Shown here piece after piece: positions 1 through 7,558 of a stretch of DNA of 48,302 nucleotides (position 1 is the first letter of the stretch; each line of letters starts with the position of its first letter). Under the pieces are notes generated by a model that had not been told where the DNA came from, ran no database searches, and saw only the letters and a list, made by a program, of their open reading frames with translations. The DNA is from Bdellovibrionales bacterium GWA1_52_35 (lineage in GTDB: Bacteria; Bdellovibrionota; UBA1018), in NCBI GenBank assembly GCA_001769805.1, contig MEPO01000012.1, forward strand, positions 1 to 48,302. The letters are read 5' to 3'. The position numbers and the translations under genes are program-made.

Positions 1-181
1 TGCCTCGGACCTGCGCTCTGAGATTTTCAGAAATCGCCAGTCCGGCAGCATCGTCACCGGCATGATTGATCCGGCTGCCGCTGGCCAATCGTTCGAGTGC
101 CTTATCCAAGTTAGCGCGTGTATTAGACATCTGCCTCTGCGCATTGATGGCAGTTGTATTGGTCGCTATTCGCAATCCCAT
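1..181 (-). CDS. Flagellin, N-terminal part (gene cut by window edge)
   Basis: Structural subunit of the flagellar filament, exported through the flagellar type III apparatus. Only the first 60 codons are inside the window. They read as a classic flagellin D0/D1 start: MGLRIATNTTAINAQRQ, then a leucine-rich helix and the conserved SGSRIN-x-AGDDAAGLAIS block. The start is the ATG at 179-181, preceded by a good ribosome-binding site (GGAGG, minus strand, 187-191). It lies downstream of and in the same direction as a second flagellin gene, so the two are tandem paralogues separated by 531 bases. The N-termini are clearly related but not identical. I found no convincing FliA promoter directly upstream of this copy. 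Identity as flagellin is secure; the C-terminal half cannot be judged. Confidence 0.95.
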   Translation of the reverse strand, partial: MGLRIATNTTAINAQRQMSNTRANLDKALERLASGSRINHAGDDAAGLAISENLRAQVRG

Positions 182-712
182 ATTAGCCTCCGTTCATAAG
201 CGCTATCCTCCTTGCAGCCCACTCCTATCCATAGGGGTGGCGAGCATCCATGCTCATTTTCGTTTCATAAGGTCGTCGAGTGCTTACGGCCACCATGGCC
301 GAAATAACCCAAGCGTCCATTTTTAATGCACCCACGAATTCCTTGCGGTTTTCGAGGGGTACTACCTCTCACACCACGGCATCCCTGCCGTGTTCTGAAG
401 ACCCCGAACCGGGGGCTTCATACCTTTCACTCATTTATCCGCCGGGATTTTCAGCACCCGGTTCGGCGTGTGCGCTCGTCTTTTGACCAGGGTTCACCCA
501 GGCCACAAGTGGTGCTGCATTCATGAGTTCCCAAAGCATTTACACAGGGAGCTTCGCTTCGCGTTTTTACGGGGGGCCCGTCCGGACCAGACCATCTTGG
601 CTGAGACGGACGGGCTCTTACCGTTATCCAGGAAACAAGCTCAGGCAACGGCGCCTTTGCTTCAGGTCAAACTTTCATCGTGTATCCTCCATAAAGGTTC
701 GTAAAAATTTCA
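182..712. other. Intergenic region between two flagellin genes with tandem hairpins
   Basis: No credible gene here; open frames lack start signals and family resemblance. It holds three inverted repeats: a perfect 7-bp stem with a TCCC loop at 375-392 (CACGGCA/TGCCGTG), an adjoining imperfect 8-bp stem at 397-419 (GAAG-A-CCCC/GGGG-G-CTTC), and a 9-bp stem at 576-584/607-615 (GCCCGTCCG/CGGACGGGC). None has a T-tract, so they are not standard intrinsic terminators. They could shape the 3' end of the upstream flagellin mRNA or the leader of the downstream one. Confidence 0.5.
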
Positions 713-1561
713 TTATCCCTGTCCTTGACCAAGCAGACCCAAGGCTGCTTTGGCGGTCGAGTTCGCCTGGGACAGTACGGCCACCCCAGACTGCGTCAGA
801 ATTTGGTTCTTCGTGAGTTCGGTCGTTTCTTCCGCGATATCGGCATCGCGGATCCGGCTGTTCGCGGCAGACAGATTCTCCCTGCTGACCATGATGTTAT
901 TGATCACGGATTGGAGCCGGTTCTGCAGGGCGCCGAATTCAGCCCTGATTGCCGTGATTGACGAGAGCGCGCTATCGAGCGAAGTCAAAGTGTTCTGGGC
1001 ACTGGACTTATCTGAAACATTAGTGAGGTTCAGTCCCAGAGCAACCACGTTCACATCCGCGGAATTGGCGTCAAAAAGGCGAATACGGTCGATCAGAGGG
1101 TTGTTCTTGGTGCCGACCTGGATTTCAAAGGTACTGGCGCTGCCATTCAGCAGGTTGGTGCCATTGAACTCGGTGCTGTTGGCGATCCGGTCGATTTCTT
1201 CCAGCAGTTGCTGGAATTCCACATCCAGGAATCTTCTTTCGTTCGGTCCGACGGTATCGGAAGCGGCCTGCACGCCGAGTTCCCGCATGCGGATCAGGAT
1301 GTTGGAAATTTCACCCATCGCGCTCTCTGCCACTTGCACGAGCGAGACGCCGTCTTGGGCATTTCGTTCAGCCTGTCCTAAGCCGCGAATCTGGGATTTT
1401 AAACTTTCTGAGATGGCCAACCCTGCAGCGTCATCACCCGCGCGATTGATTCTTGAGCCGGAGCTGAGTCTTTCAAGGGTTCGGTCGAGGTTGCCGCGAG
1501 TCGTGCGCAAATTCCTTTGCGCGACCAGAGAGGGAACATTTGTGTTAATTCGTAATCCCAT
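713..1561 (-). CDS. Flagellin
   Basis: Complete 282-residue flagellin, filament subunit. The N-terminal region has MGLRINTNVPSLVAQRNL, SGSRINRAGDDAAGLAIS, and the helix ending VRMRELGVQAASDT-type motif (here IRMRELGVQAASDT), followed by the NSTEFNGTNLLNG turn. The C-terminal D0 helix contains the usual NLSAANSRIRDADIAEET motif and ends ALGLLGQGQG. The central variable domain is short, as in Bdellovibrio-type flagellins. The open frame extends 17 codons further upstream, but the ATG at 1559-1561 has an AGGAGG site (1568-1573, minus strand) and matches the family start, so I chose it. A FliA-like promoter lies about 110 bases upstream. A tandem paralogue follows downstream. Confidence 0.97.
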   Translation of the reverse strand: MGLRINTNVPSLVAQRNLRTTRGNLDRTLERLSSGSRINRAGDDAAGLAISESLKSQIRGLGQAERNAQDGVSLVQVAESAMGEISNILIRMRELGVQAASDTVGPNERRFLDVEFQQLLEEIDRIANSTEFNGTNLLNGSASTFEIQVGTKNNPLIDRIRLFDANSADVNVVALGLNLTNVSDKSSAQNTLTSLDSALSSITAIRAEFGALQNRLQSVINNIMVSRENLSAANSRIRDADIAEETTELTKNQILTQSGVAVLSQANSTAKAALGLLGQGQG

Positions 1562-1677
1562 AACCTTCCTCCTGAAGGTGTTGCGGCCTATCCTTGGCCT
1601 TTTATGGGTCACAGAATCTTTTTAAGTCACCATCCGTTCCGTCTTGGCCCGGGTGGTTGATCCTGCTTCCAAGTTAC

Positions 1678-1704
1678 GGATCGGTACCCGGCTGGAGATC
1701 TTTA
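1678..1704 (-). promoter_or_regulatory. FliA (sigma-28)-like promoter of flagellin gene
   Basis: Minus-strand TAAAGATC, 11-base spacer, ACCGATCC. The known FliA consensus is TAAAGTTT-N11-GCCGATAA, so the boxes match at 6/8 and 5/8 positions with exact spacing. It is 117 bases upstream of the flagellin ATG, which fits the late flagellar class. Assignment is by pattern only. Confidence 0.6.
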
Positions 1705-1717
1705 GAAAAAAAAATAG

Positions 1718-1768
1718 AAAAAGAGTGAAGCCTCCCGCTCCACTCTGGGAGAGAGGTCCACTCTTTTT
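1718..1768 (-). terminator. Intrinsic terminator (A/T-flanked hairpin)
   Basis: Perfect 10-bp inverted repeat AAAAAGAGTG (1718-1727) / CACTCTTTTT (1759-1768), with an inner CTCCC/GGGAG stem. A further A-rich run at 1705-1717 gives a T-tract on the minus strand. It ends transcription of the minus-strand gene at 1794-2087 and separates it from the flagellin promoter. The flanking T-run could also stop plus-strand transcripts. Confidence 0.85.
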
Positions 1769-1793
1769 TATATTTCAGTAAAAACCCTGCTAT

Positions 1794-2087
1794 TTACGCA
1801 GCTTCGGCGTAGTCATCCTGGTGCCAGTAGTCGTAAAGTGTTTTGCCGCTTTCGGTACGGACCCATTTCGAAGCATGGTCTGGTGCTTCCTGACCCAGAC
1901 AGTTCTGGACGAAAGCGTGAACCGTCAGCAATTCCTTGCCGGAGTGCACCTTGTATTCACCTGAAGGGTGTTTGGTGACTTTGCAGGTGCGACTGGGGTC
2001 GCTTACAAAATAGAGGGTCTGTCCCTCTTTCAGTTGGCCGTCGTGAACCAGTTGATTTATATCAAATTTATTCTTTTTCTTACTCAC
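1794..2087 (-). CDS. Small protein with RAMA/DUF4357-like fold
   Basis: A 97-residue protein. After a lysine-rich start (SKKKNKFD) it has a pattern like the small RAMA or DUF4357 beta-rich domain: a helix ending in DGQLKEGQTLYF, a strand pair around the K-V-T-x-H...GEYKVHSGKEL region, a helix VHAFVQNCLG, and a closing segment with KWVRTESGKTLYDYW. RAMA domains occur as appendages of restriction enzymes and methylases and are thought to help bind DNA; here the domain stands alone. The start is a GTG at 2085-2087 with a strong GGGAGGATTT site (minus strand, about 2093-2102). An upstream ATG at 2135 has no such site. It is a monocistronic unit closed by the terminator at 1718-1768. The family call is tentative. 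Confidence 0.7.
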   Translation of the reverse strand: MSKKKNKFDINQLVHDGQLKEGQTLYFVSDPSRTCKVTKHPSGEYKVHSGKELLTVHAFVQNCLGQEAPDHASKWVRTESGKTLYDYWHQDDYAEAA

Positions 2088-2203
2088 GCTGTAAATCCTC
2101 CCATGGGAATTTATCGGCATAATTTGCCCGGCCATTAATGCCGACGGGCAAATATTTTGTCGATTTTATCTCCTGCCCAGAAGTCCTGCGGTAAGCTGGC
2201 TCC

Positions 2204-3211
2204 ATGAGTCTCGAAGAACAAGGCCTGGTAATGGACGTGATTTCCTCGCCTGAACAACTCGGGCGGCTTTTGGATCAGGTTTTTGCCGTACCCGCAGGGA
2301 TGCATTTTCTGGAGGATTTTCCGGTCTGGGATGGACGGGTTGGACCTGGCCCGGAACAGGTTTTGCGCGCAGGCGCATTTAAAGGTGAGCAGCTGGTGAG
2401 TTCGGCATGTGTTCGGCTTGCCCGTTTGAAGACTGCCGCAGGTAACTCATTAGCGGTGGGTATTGTTGGCGGAGTTGCAACGGACCCGCAGTTCAGGGGG
2501 CGGGGGCTCGCCTCCGATGTAGTTTCCCTGGGCGTGCGCTGGGCTGAAGAACGCGGCGCTGCCTTAATGCTGCTTTGGGGCTCGGAACATTCACTTTACC
2601 GGAAGCAGGGATTTGAGCCGTGTGGATCGCAGGTCCGCCTGCCTTTGTCGAGCTTCAACTTTGACAGTGCTGCCGAGCAGGTGCAGGAAGGTTGGCGCCC
2701 CTCCTTGTTTCCCCAGATTAAGAGTCGCGAAGGGGGGCTTCTCCTGGAGGATAGGGATCAGAGCTGGTACTCGGCGCATCGGAACGTCCGATGGTTCTGG
2801 ATCGGAGATCCGCAACGGCCTGCAGCTTACGCGGCACTGGGACGGGGGATTGATCTCTCCGGAATGGTCCACGAGTGGGGTGGGGACCGACTCGGCCTGA
2901 TGAAGATTTTCGGTCACATCAAAGGGCTGGAACCTCAAGCCACTTTGCTGGGGGGGCCCTCCGTCCTGAAAAAATACGGATTTGTATATGATGAAAGTCC
3001 CTCCGAATGTCTCTGCCTCGCCAAAGTTTCAAAGCCCGAAGTGGTTTTCGAGGCTTTTGTTCCGGGAGAACGACTGGACCAGTACCTCGAACCGCAGTGG
3101 CTTGCGACTTTATCCCCGCCTGAGTTGAGTCGATTGTTTTTTGGACCGTTGGAAACCCCGATTCTGCCGTTTCCATTGCCGCTCTGGGTTTGGGGTCTCG
3201 ACGCAGCCTGA
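2204..3211 (+). CDS. GNAT-family N-acetyltransferase
   Basis: A 335-residue protein with a GNAT fold in its first half. Residues about 85-115 hold motif A: a beta strand GIVGGVATDP followed by QFRGRGLAS, the R/Q-x-x-G-x-G/A acetyl-CoA pyrophosphate loop. Motif B follows, with a helix, then LLWGSEHSLYRKQGFEPCG, the typical FYxxxGF strand. The second half (about 160-335) is a less conserved extension, perhaps a second degenerate GNAT or sterol-carrier-like domain as in Eis-type enzymes. The acceptor substrate cannot be told. Start: ATG at 2204 gives the longest frame, but the ATG at 2231 (VMDVISS) sits behind AAGG and is an alternative. It is divergent from the RAMA-like gene. Confidence 0.85.
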   Translation: MSLEEQGLVMDVISSPEQLGRLLDQVFAVPAGMHFLEDFPVWDGRVGPGPEQVLRAGAFKGEQLVSSACVRLARLKTAAGNSLAVGIVGGVATDPQFRGRGLASDVVSLGVRWAEERGAALMLLWGSEHSLYRKQGFEPCGSQVRLPLSSFNFDSAAEQVQEGWRPSLFPQIKSREGGLLLEDRDQSWYSAHRNVRWFWIGDPQRPAAYAALGRGIDLSGMVHEWGGDRLGLMKIFGHIKGLEPQATLLGGPSVLKKYGFVYDESPSECLCLAKVSKPEVVFEAFVPGERLDQYLEPQWLATLSPPELSRLFFGPLETPILPFPLPLWVWGLDAA

Positions 3212-3282
3212 TGAATGAGGGCCTGCCAAAAGCCGTATGATAGCGCTTCCTGTGGCGCATAATTCATGTCAATAATTAAAGA

Positions 3283-4113
3283 GTGAAGGGTTACACAACT
3301 CGCATTCTCAAAACCGTTGCTCTGATCTATATCGCCTTTCCTCTTACCTATATCTTTGCCGTCGCCCTGCTTTTCGATATTCCGTTGAATATCTGCCTGG
3401 GCGACATTCTGCTTTCTCCTTTCTATTATTTTGTTTCCGTCTTTGCCGTGGCCGCAGGTTATGGGCTTTGGGAAATGCTGCGCTGGTCCTGGTACCTCTT
3501 CCTCGTGGCCAATGTGCTGATCGGGTACGAAAGTGCGGTTCTGGTGAACCTTTACGGGGAAACCCATCACAAGGTTTTCTCCTTCCTTGCGGCAATAGGC
3601 TTTCTCGTGATCGTTACTTACCGGGTCGCACAGGAAGTCCGAGTGCCCTATTTTTTCCCGAAGATCCGTTGGTGGGAAAGTGATCCGCGTTATCGTCTTT
3701 CAGTGCCAGTCAGGATTTCGCGGCCCGGGGGGGAGCTCATTGAAGGACAGATCATGGATATCTCGACCCATGGGTGTTTTGTCCGACTCCGGATAGAAGT
3801 TCCCAAAGATGAAATAGTAGCCTTGGAATTCAGCGTTTTCGGATATGACGTGAAATGTTCGGGAGCGATCGTATGGTGCACGCAAAGCACGGTTACCCAT
3901 CCGCGCGGAATCGGGATCAAGTTCCGCGGCGTAGAGCGGCGCGAGAAGAGGTATTTACGGTTTATCACGAGGCGCCTCAAGAAAATCGCAAAATTGTACC
4001 GGCGTTCCCGTTACCTCCTGAACCAGGAGGCCTATCTCAAGCGCCTCGAGGAAATTGAAGCGACCGGACGGGGTTTTCGTGGCACTGCGAAAGAAAAAAT
4101 TCTGAAAACCTGA
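3283..4113 (+). CDS. Membrane protein with C-terminal PilZ domain
   Basis: A 276-residue protein with about four hydrophobic segments in residues 8-115, then a soluble PilZ domain. PilZ domains bind cyclic di-GMP; the hallmarks are here RYRLSVPVRI (RxxxR-like, about 137-146) and the DISTHGCFVRL strand, matching D/N-x-S-x-x-G. A basic helix-rich tail follows. The segment RWWESDPRYR links membrane and PilZ parts and recurs almost unchanged in the second copy at 21024-21833, so the two are paralogues. Start is a GTG at 3283, behind AAAGAG. It probably acts as a c-di-GMP receptor at the inner membrane; its output is unknown. The gene ends immediately before a convergent gene. Confidence 0.85.
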   Translation: MKGYTTRILKTVALIYIAFPLTYIFAVALLFDIPLNICLGDILLSPFYYFVSVFAVAAGYGLWEMLRWSWYLFLVANVLIGYESAVLVNLYGETHHKVFSFLAAIGFLVIVTYRVAQEVRVPYFFPKIRWWESDPRYRLSVPVRISRPGGELIEGQIMDISTHGCFVRLRIEVPKDEIVALEFSVFGYDVKCSGAIVWCTQSTVTHPRGIGIKFRGVERREKRYLRFITRRLKKIAKLYRRSRYLLNQEAYLKRLEEIEATGRGFRGTAKEKILKT

Positions 4114-4614
4114 TTACGGAGTCCAGGTAAATTCAAAAGAGGTTTTGAACTTCTTGCAATTCTTCGTGGCATCGCAGGCATTGAAAACCGCGATCCCTTT
4201 GAGCGGGTATTGCCGACCCTTTGCAGCTCCTGAAACTTTTAGGGGAAACGCGGTCATGTTTGCTGGCCAGTCTTCCAGGGTGATCGTGGAGGGCTCGATG
4301 GTGAGAGTTCCCGGTGCCTCAAGCTGGATTGCAAAAGGAGTGCTTCGGCGCCAAGTGGTGCCCGGCTTGCCCGGAGCGAAAGAGAGGGCCAGCTTTTGCC
4401 TGTGGTAAGTGTACTGGAAGGCGGGGGTCTGGTTTGCGGCTGGATCTCTCGGTAACCTCGGCTGAATGACGAGTCGTTTGTTTTTCAGATTGGGGGCACG
4501 CACTGTGATTCGGTTTTCCGGCTCGCGGGCCTTGCCGGATCTTGCAATTACGGGAACAGTGAGAAAGGATAAAGTCACAATCCAGATAAGGGGCAAGGAA
4601 TTCAGGTCACGCAT
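4114..4614 (-). CDS. Small exported protein, DsbD N-terminal-like C-terminus
   Basis: A 166-residue protein with a signal peptide (MRDLNSLPLIWIVTLSFLTV, then PVIA), so periplasmic or outer-envelope. The mature part looks like a beta-sandwich. Its C-terminus, YPLKGIAVFNACDATKNC followed by K-F-K-T-S-F-E-F, resembles the end of DsbD N-terminal or related thiol-interchange domains, where two cysteines sit in the same place. A redox function is only a possibility. The open frame runs upstream to 4728, but the signal peptide fixes the start at the ATG 4612-4614. That start codon overlaps the start codon of tadA on the other strand (CATG at 4612-4615), leaving no intergenic space. Confidence 0.7.
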   Translation of the reverse strand: MRDLNSLPLIWIVTLSFLTVPVIARSGKAREPENRITVRAPNLKNKRLVIQPRLPRDPAANQTPAFQYTYHRQKLALSFAPGKPGTTWRRSTPFAIQLEAPGTLTIEPSTITLEDWPANMTAFPLKVSGAAKGRQYPLKGIAVFNACDATKNCKKFKTSFEFTWTP

Positions 4615-5119
4615 GAAAAAAAAATACCTGGCGATATCGCTTGAGTCAACTGAGGGTTTTTTCAAGGAAGCCCTCATGCTTGCCAAGCGAGCAGAGGCGG
4701 AAGATGAAGTGCCGGTAGGCGCAGTCATCGTGCAGTCTGAGAAAATCGTGGGCCGAGGCTACAACAGGCGGGAGCAGGACCAGGATCCTCTGGCACATGC
4801 CGAAATAATGGCAATCCTGGAAGCCGCCCGATCTTTGGGGAGCTGGCGCCTGGAGGGTTGCACTGTCTTTGTCACGCTTGAGCCCTGCCCGATGTGTTTG
4901 GCTGCGCTGCAGCAGGCGAGAGTGGAGCGAGTGGTCTTCGGGACCAAAGACCCAAAAGGCGGCGCGCTGAGTCTGGGGTATAAATTCAACGATGATTCCC
5001 GGATGCACCACCGGTTTGCTGTCGAGGAAATCGGGTATCCTCCGGGTGCACGGATTCTGAAAGAATTTTTTGCCCGCAAGCGGGCCGAGAAACGCGCGGG
5101 AAGTTCGACGCCCCGTTGA
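4613..5119 (+). CDS. tadA: tRNA-specific adenosine deaminase TadA
   Basis: Zinc enzyme that converts adenosine 34 to inosine in the anticodon of tRNA-Arg(ACG), cytosolic and normally essential. The 168-residue length is typical. The sequence has EVPVGAVIV, then PLAHAEIMAI with the HAE zinc ligand and catalytic glutamate, and LEPCPMCLAAL with the PCxxC zinc ligands. RVVFGTKDPKGGALSLG and the C-terminal ILKEFFARKR helix are also characteristic. The frame is open upstream to 4466, but homology begins near MKKKYLA, so the ATG at 4613 is chosen. No strong ribosome site is seen there, although AAGGA lies 16 bases upstream. It is divergent from, and overlaps the start of, the exported-protein gene at 4114-4614. 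Confidence 0.95.
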   Translation: MKKKYLAISLESTEGFFKEALMLAKRAEAEDEVPVGAVIVQSEKIVGRGYNRREQDQDPLAHAEIMAILEAARSLGSWRLEGCTVFVTLEPCPMCLAALQQARVERVVFGTKDPKGGALSLGYKFNDDSRMHHRFAVEEIGYPPGARILKEFFARKRAEKRAGSSTPR

Positions 5120-5176
5120 TTCTGGTGTAAGCTTCCTTTAATAACTGTCAACAAGCATAGGGCGCGAGGGTTTCCC

Positions 5177-5629
5177 ATGGGTTTGAAAGCGAATTTTTCG
5201 AGTATTTCTTTTGGTGCTTCAGTCGATCAGCAGACGGGAAGCCTCTCTGTTTTCGAGATCATCGAGGAGCTTCGCGTTCCTCAGGTCCCTTTCAATCTCC
5301 AGTCTCTGGTGATCGCGGTTGCCATGGAGAAGACACAACCGGAAGAGTTTCAGGGAAAAGTCATGATCCATGTTCTGACGCCTGATGGCCGCCAGCAAAT
5401 GGTGGGCAACGGGGAAGTCAGGATTCCCACGGAGCAGAAGCGGATGAAAGCGGTTTTCCGCTTCGGCGGCTTTCCTGTGACGCAATTCGGCCAGCACCGG
5501 TTCGTGCTTTCGTGGATCGACAAGGCAGGGGCAAAAGTGGGTGAGGTCCTTCTGGATTTTGATGTAACGCAAGTGACTCAGGTTGCAAGCGGTGTTGCTC
5601 CGAATGAAAAGCCTCCCTTGGCCCATTGA
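5177..5629 (+). CDS. DUF6941-like hypothetical protein
   Basis: A 150-residue cytosolic protein without signal peptide. It follows the pattern of a widespread small beta-sandwich family of unknown function (DUF6941-like): an opening with KANF-x-S-I-S-x-GASVDQQTGSLSVF, a central segment of the form P-F-N-L-Q-S-L-V-I-A-V, and alternating strands ending FVLSWIDKAGAKVGEVLLDF. Start is ATG 5177 with GAGGG upstream. The next gene begins 4 bases after its stop, so they are probably co-transcribed. No role can be given. Confidence 0.65.
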   Translation: MGLKANFSSISFGASVDQQTGSLSVFEIIEELRVPQVPFNLQSLVIAVAMEKTQPEEFQGKVMIHVLTPDGRQQMVGNGEVRIPTEQKRMKAVFRFGGFPVTQFGQHRFVLSWIDKAGAKVGEVLLDFDVTQVTQVASGVAPNEKPPLAH

Positions 5630-5633
5630 GCTC

Positions 5634-7481
5634 ATGAATTCGCGCCGGCTTGTTTGTCTTGTTTTTGCCCTGACGATCACTGCGGCGAATGCCGAGGGTT
5701 TGCCGCAGATCAGCAGCTTCACTCCTCATTTTGGCTATAAAGAGGGTGGAACCCGGCTCCAGATTCAGGGCGAAAATTTTTCTGATTCAATGTCCGTGTT
5801 GATTGACAATATTCCCTGTGCCGATCTTCTTTTATACAGTCCGAAAGAGCTCGAATGTACGGCTCCACCTCATGAAGAAGGTATTGCACCGTTGACGATC
5901 AAAACTCGGTCGGGTGCCTTCACGACCTCCCGTCACACGTTCGCGTATATTCAGGAGCTTGTACCGAGTCCTGGATATTTCCGGCTTCTCGTCGGGACAA
6001 AACAGAATGTGACCGTCCGAGGTGGTCAGCCTCCTTATAGTTTCCGGATTGCGAAAGGGGACGGAACGATCGATTCCGCGGGTGTATTTACCGCGTCGCT
6101 GACCCCCGGAGCCGGACTGATCGAAATTCAGGATTCCAAAAACAACTTGGGTTTTGTGCCCTGGGAAATATTTTCGCCCGTTGCGATTGTTCCGGAAACC
6201 CAGACTATGAAAACCGACCACGTGCTCAAGATCGGGGTGATGGGCGGAGTTCCTCCTTACCGGCTGTCCAAGATTTCTGGTGAAGGGGAGGTACTTGGAA
6301 ACGGTTTCTTCTTCCGTTCGCCCTTTAATCCCGGGAAAGCCACCCTGAAAGCCGTCGACAGTCTTGGTAATTCGGCGGAAGCGACGATCCATTTTGAAAA
6401 AGGTCCGGAACTCAGAAAGCGGAAAATCGCAGTCGGAAATGAGCATTCCTGTGCTCTCATCGGAGGGAAGATCCTGTGCTGGGGATCCAATGCCGACGGA
6501 CAGGTCGGAACTTTGCTGGTCAAGCGCAACACCACCGCTCCTGTTAAGACCACGGGGCTGGACGATGAGGCTGTCTCGGTGGTTTCGGGTTTACAGCATA
6601 CCTGTGCATTGCTGCGTTCCGGCTCCCTGAAATGCTGGGGCGACAACCGGTTCGGCCAGATCGGCGACGGCACTCTGCAGTCACGTCGGGAACCCGTGCA
6701 GGTGATCGGGATGGACTCGGGAGTAACGGGAGTGGTTGCCGGCGAATTTTATACCTGCGCCGTAGCCTACGATCGTCTTTACTGCTGGGGGAAGAACGAC
6801 AAAGGCCAGTTGGGGCTGCGCAATCGAACCAATGCCCGTGTACCCGAGGTCGTCCCGGATATCGGCAAGTACATCACGGCAGTCGGTGCTGGCGCGTCTC
6901 ATACCTGCGTGATTGAAAATTTTGCAAACGTAAAATGTTGGGGCGACAATAACAACGGACAGCTGGGACGCGGTGATCGGGAATCGAGTCTGACACCGAT
7001 CGGCATTACCGACATCAGCGGAAAGCTGGAAGAAATTGCAGCCGGCTGGGCGCATACCTGTGCTTTAGTATCCGGCGGCGTGAAATGCTGGGGCTTTAAC
7101 GGGATAGGCACTTTGGGGCAGGGGTCCAAAAAAGATCGCTTTGCGCCCGTTGAGGTTTCGGGAATGTCCCGCGGGGTCCACTTCCTGACCGGTGGTCAAT
7201 ACCACAACTGTGCGACCCTGGATGGCCGCGTGAGCTGCTGGGGTTATAATTATCAGGGGCAGGTCGGCGATGCGACTCTCAGAAACCGCACCATGCCGGT
7301 CCCAGTCAAGGGACTCGGTGCTTATGCCCAAGATGTGGCAACGGGCAGCAATCACAGCTGCGCAATCCTGGAAGAGCAGGAAGTGGCCTGCTGGGGTGAG
7401 AACTACCTGGGGCAACTTGGTGATGGAACCAATGAGCAGAAGTCCGCGCCCGGGCGCGCCTTGCTGAAAAAAGCAAAATAA
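5634..7481 (+). CDS. Exported TIG/IPT-domain protein with seven RCC1-type repeats
   Basis: A 615-residue secreted protein. Residues 1-21 form a signal peptide (MNSRRLVCLVFALTITAANA). An IPT/TIG immunoglobulin-like domain follows at about 25-105: ISSFTPHFGYKEGGTRLQI, then PCADLLLYSPKELECTAPP. Two more beta-rich segments come next, each with a GGxPPY motif. From about residue 270 there are seven RCC1-type propeller repeats, each with H/Y-x-C-A near its start, CWG in the middle and GQ-(L/V/I)-G near the end. One full repeat ring is expected to form a seven-blade propeller. The cysteine pair in each repeat suggests disulfides outside the cytoplasm. The role is likely surface adhesion or protein binding. 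Start is ATG 5634; an in-frame ATG at 5604 would lengthen the signal peptide. Confidence 0.88.
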   Translation: MNSRRLVCLVFALTITAANAEGLPQISSFTPHFGYKEGGTRLQIQGENFSDSMSVLIDNIPCADLLLYSPKELECTAPPHEEGIAPLTIKTRSGAFTTSRHTFAYIQELVPSPGYFRLLVGTKQNVTVRGGQPPYSFRIAKGDGTIDSAGVFTASLTPGAGLIEIQDSKNNLGFVPWEIFSPVAIVPETQTMKTDHVLKIGVMGGVPPYRLSKISGEGEVLGNGFFFRSPFNPGKATLKAVDSLGNSAEATIHFEKGPELRKRKIAVGNEHSCALIGGKILCWGSNADGQVGTLLVKRNTTAPVKTTGLDDEAVSVVSGLQHTCALLRSGSLKCWGDNRFGQIGDGTLQSRREPVQVIGMDSGVTGVVAGEFYTCAVAYDRLYCWGKNDKGQLGLRNRTNARVPEVVPDIGKYITAVGAGASHTCVIENFANVKCWGDNNNGQLGRGDRESSLTPIGITDISGKLEEIAAGWAHTCALVSGGVKCWGFNGIGTLGQGSKKDRFAPVEVSGMSRGVHFLTGGQYHNCATLDGRVSCWGYNYQGQVGDATLRNRTMPVPVKGLGAYAQDVATGSNHSCAILEEQEVACWGENYLGQLGDGTNEQKSAPGRALLKKAK

Positions 7482-7558
7482 CGTCAGGTTTCTGGCGGAT
7501 ACACCTTGTTGGCGAATCGTGGATTGTCTCATAGAATAAATGGGAGAAGGTGGGATCC

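Noticed and set aside
576..615. Terminator downstream of the flagellin gene
   Set aside because: Good stem, but no T-tract on either strand.
750..1625. Long open frame of 291 codons on the plus strand
   Set aside because: Exact antisense shadow of the flagellin gene, produced by its codon usage; no family resemblance or ribosome site.
2935..3570. Open frame of 211 codons on the minus strand
   Set aside because: Overlaps the acetyltransferase and PilZ genes and shows no coding signal or recognisable domain.
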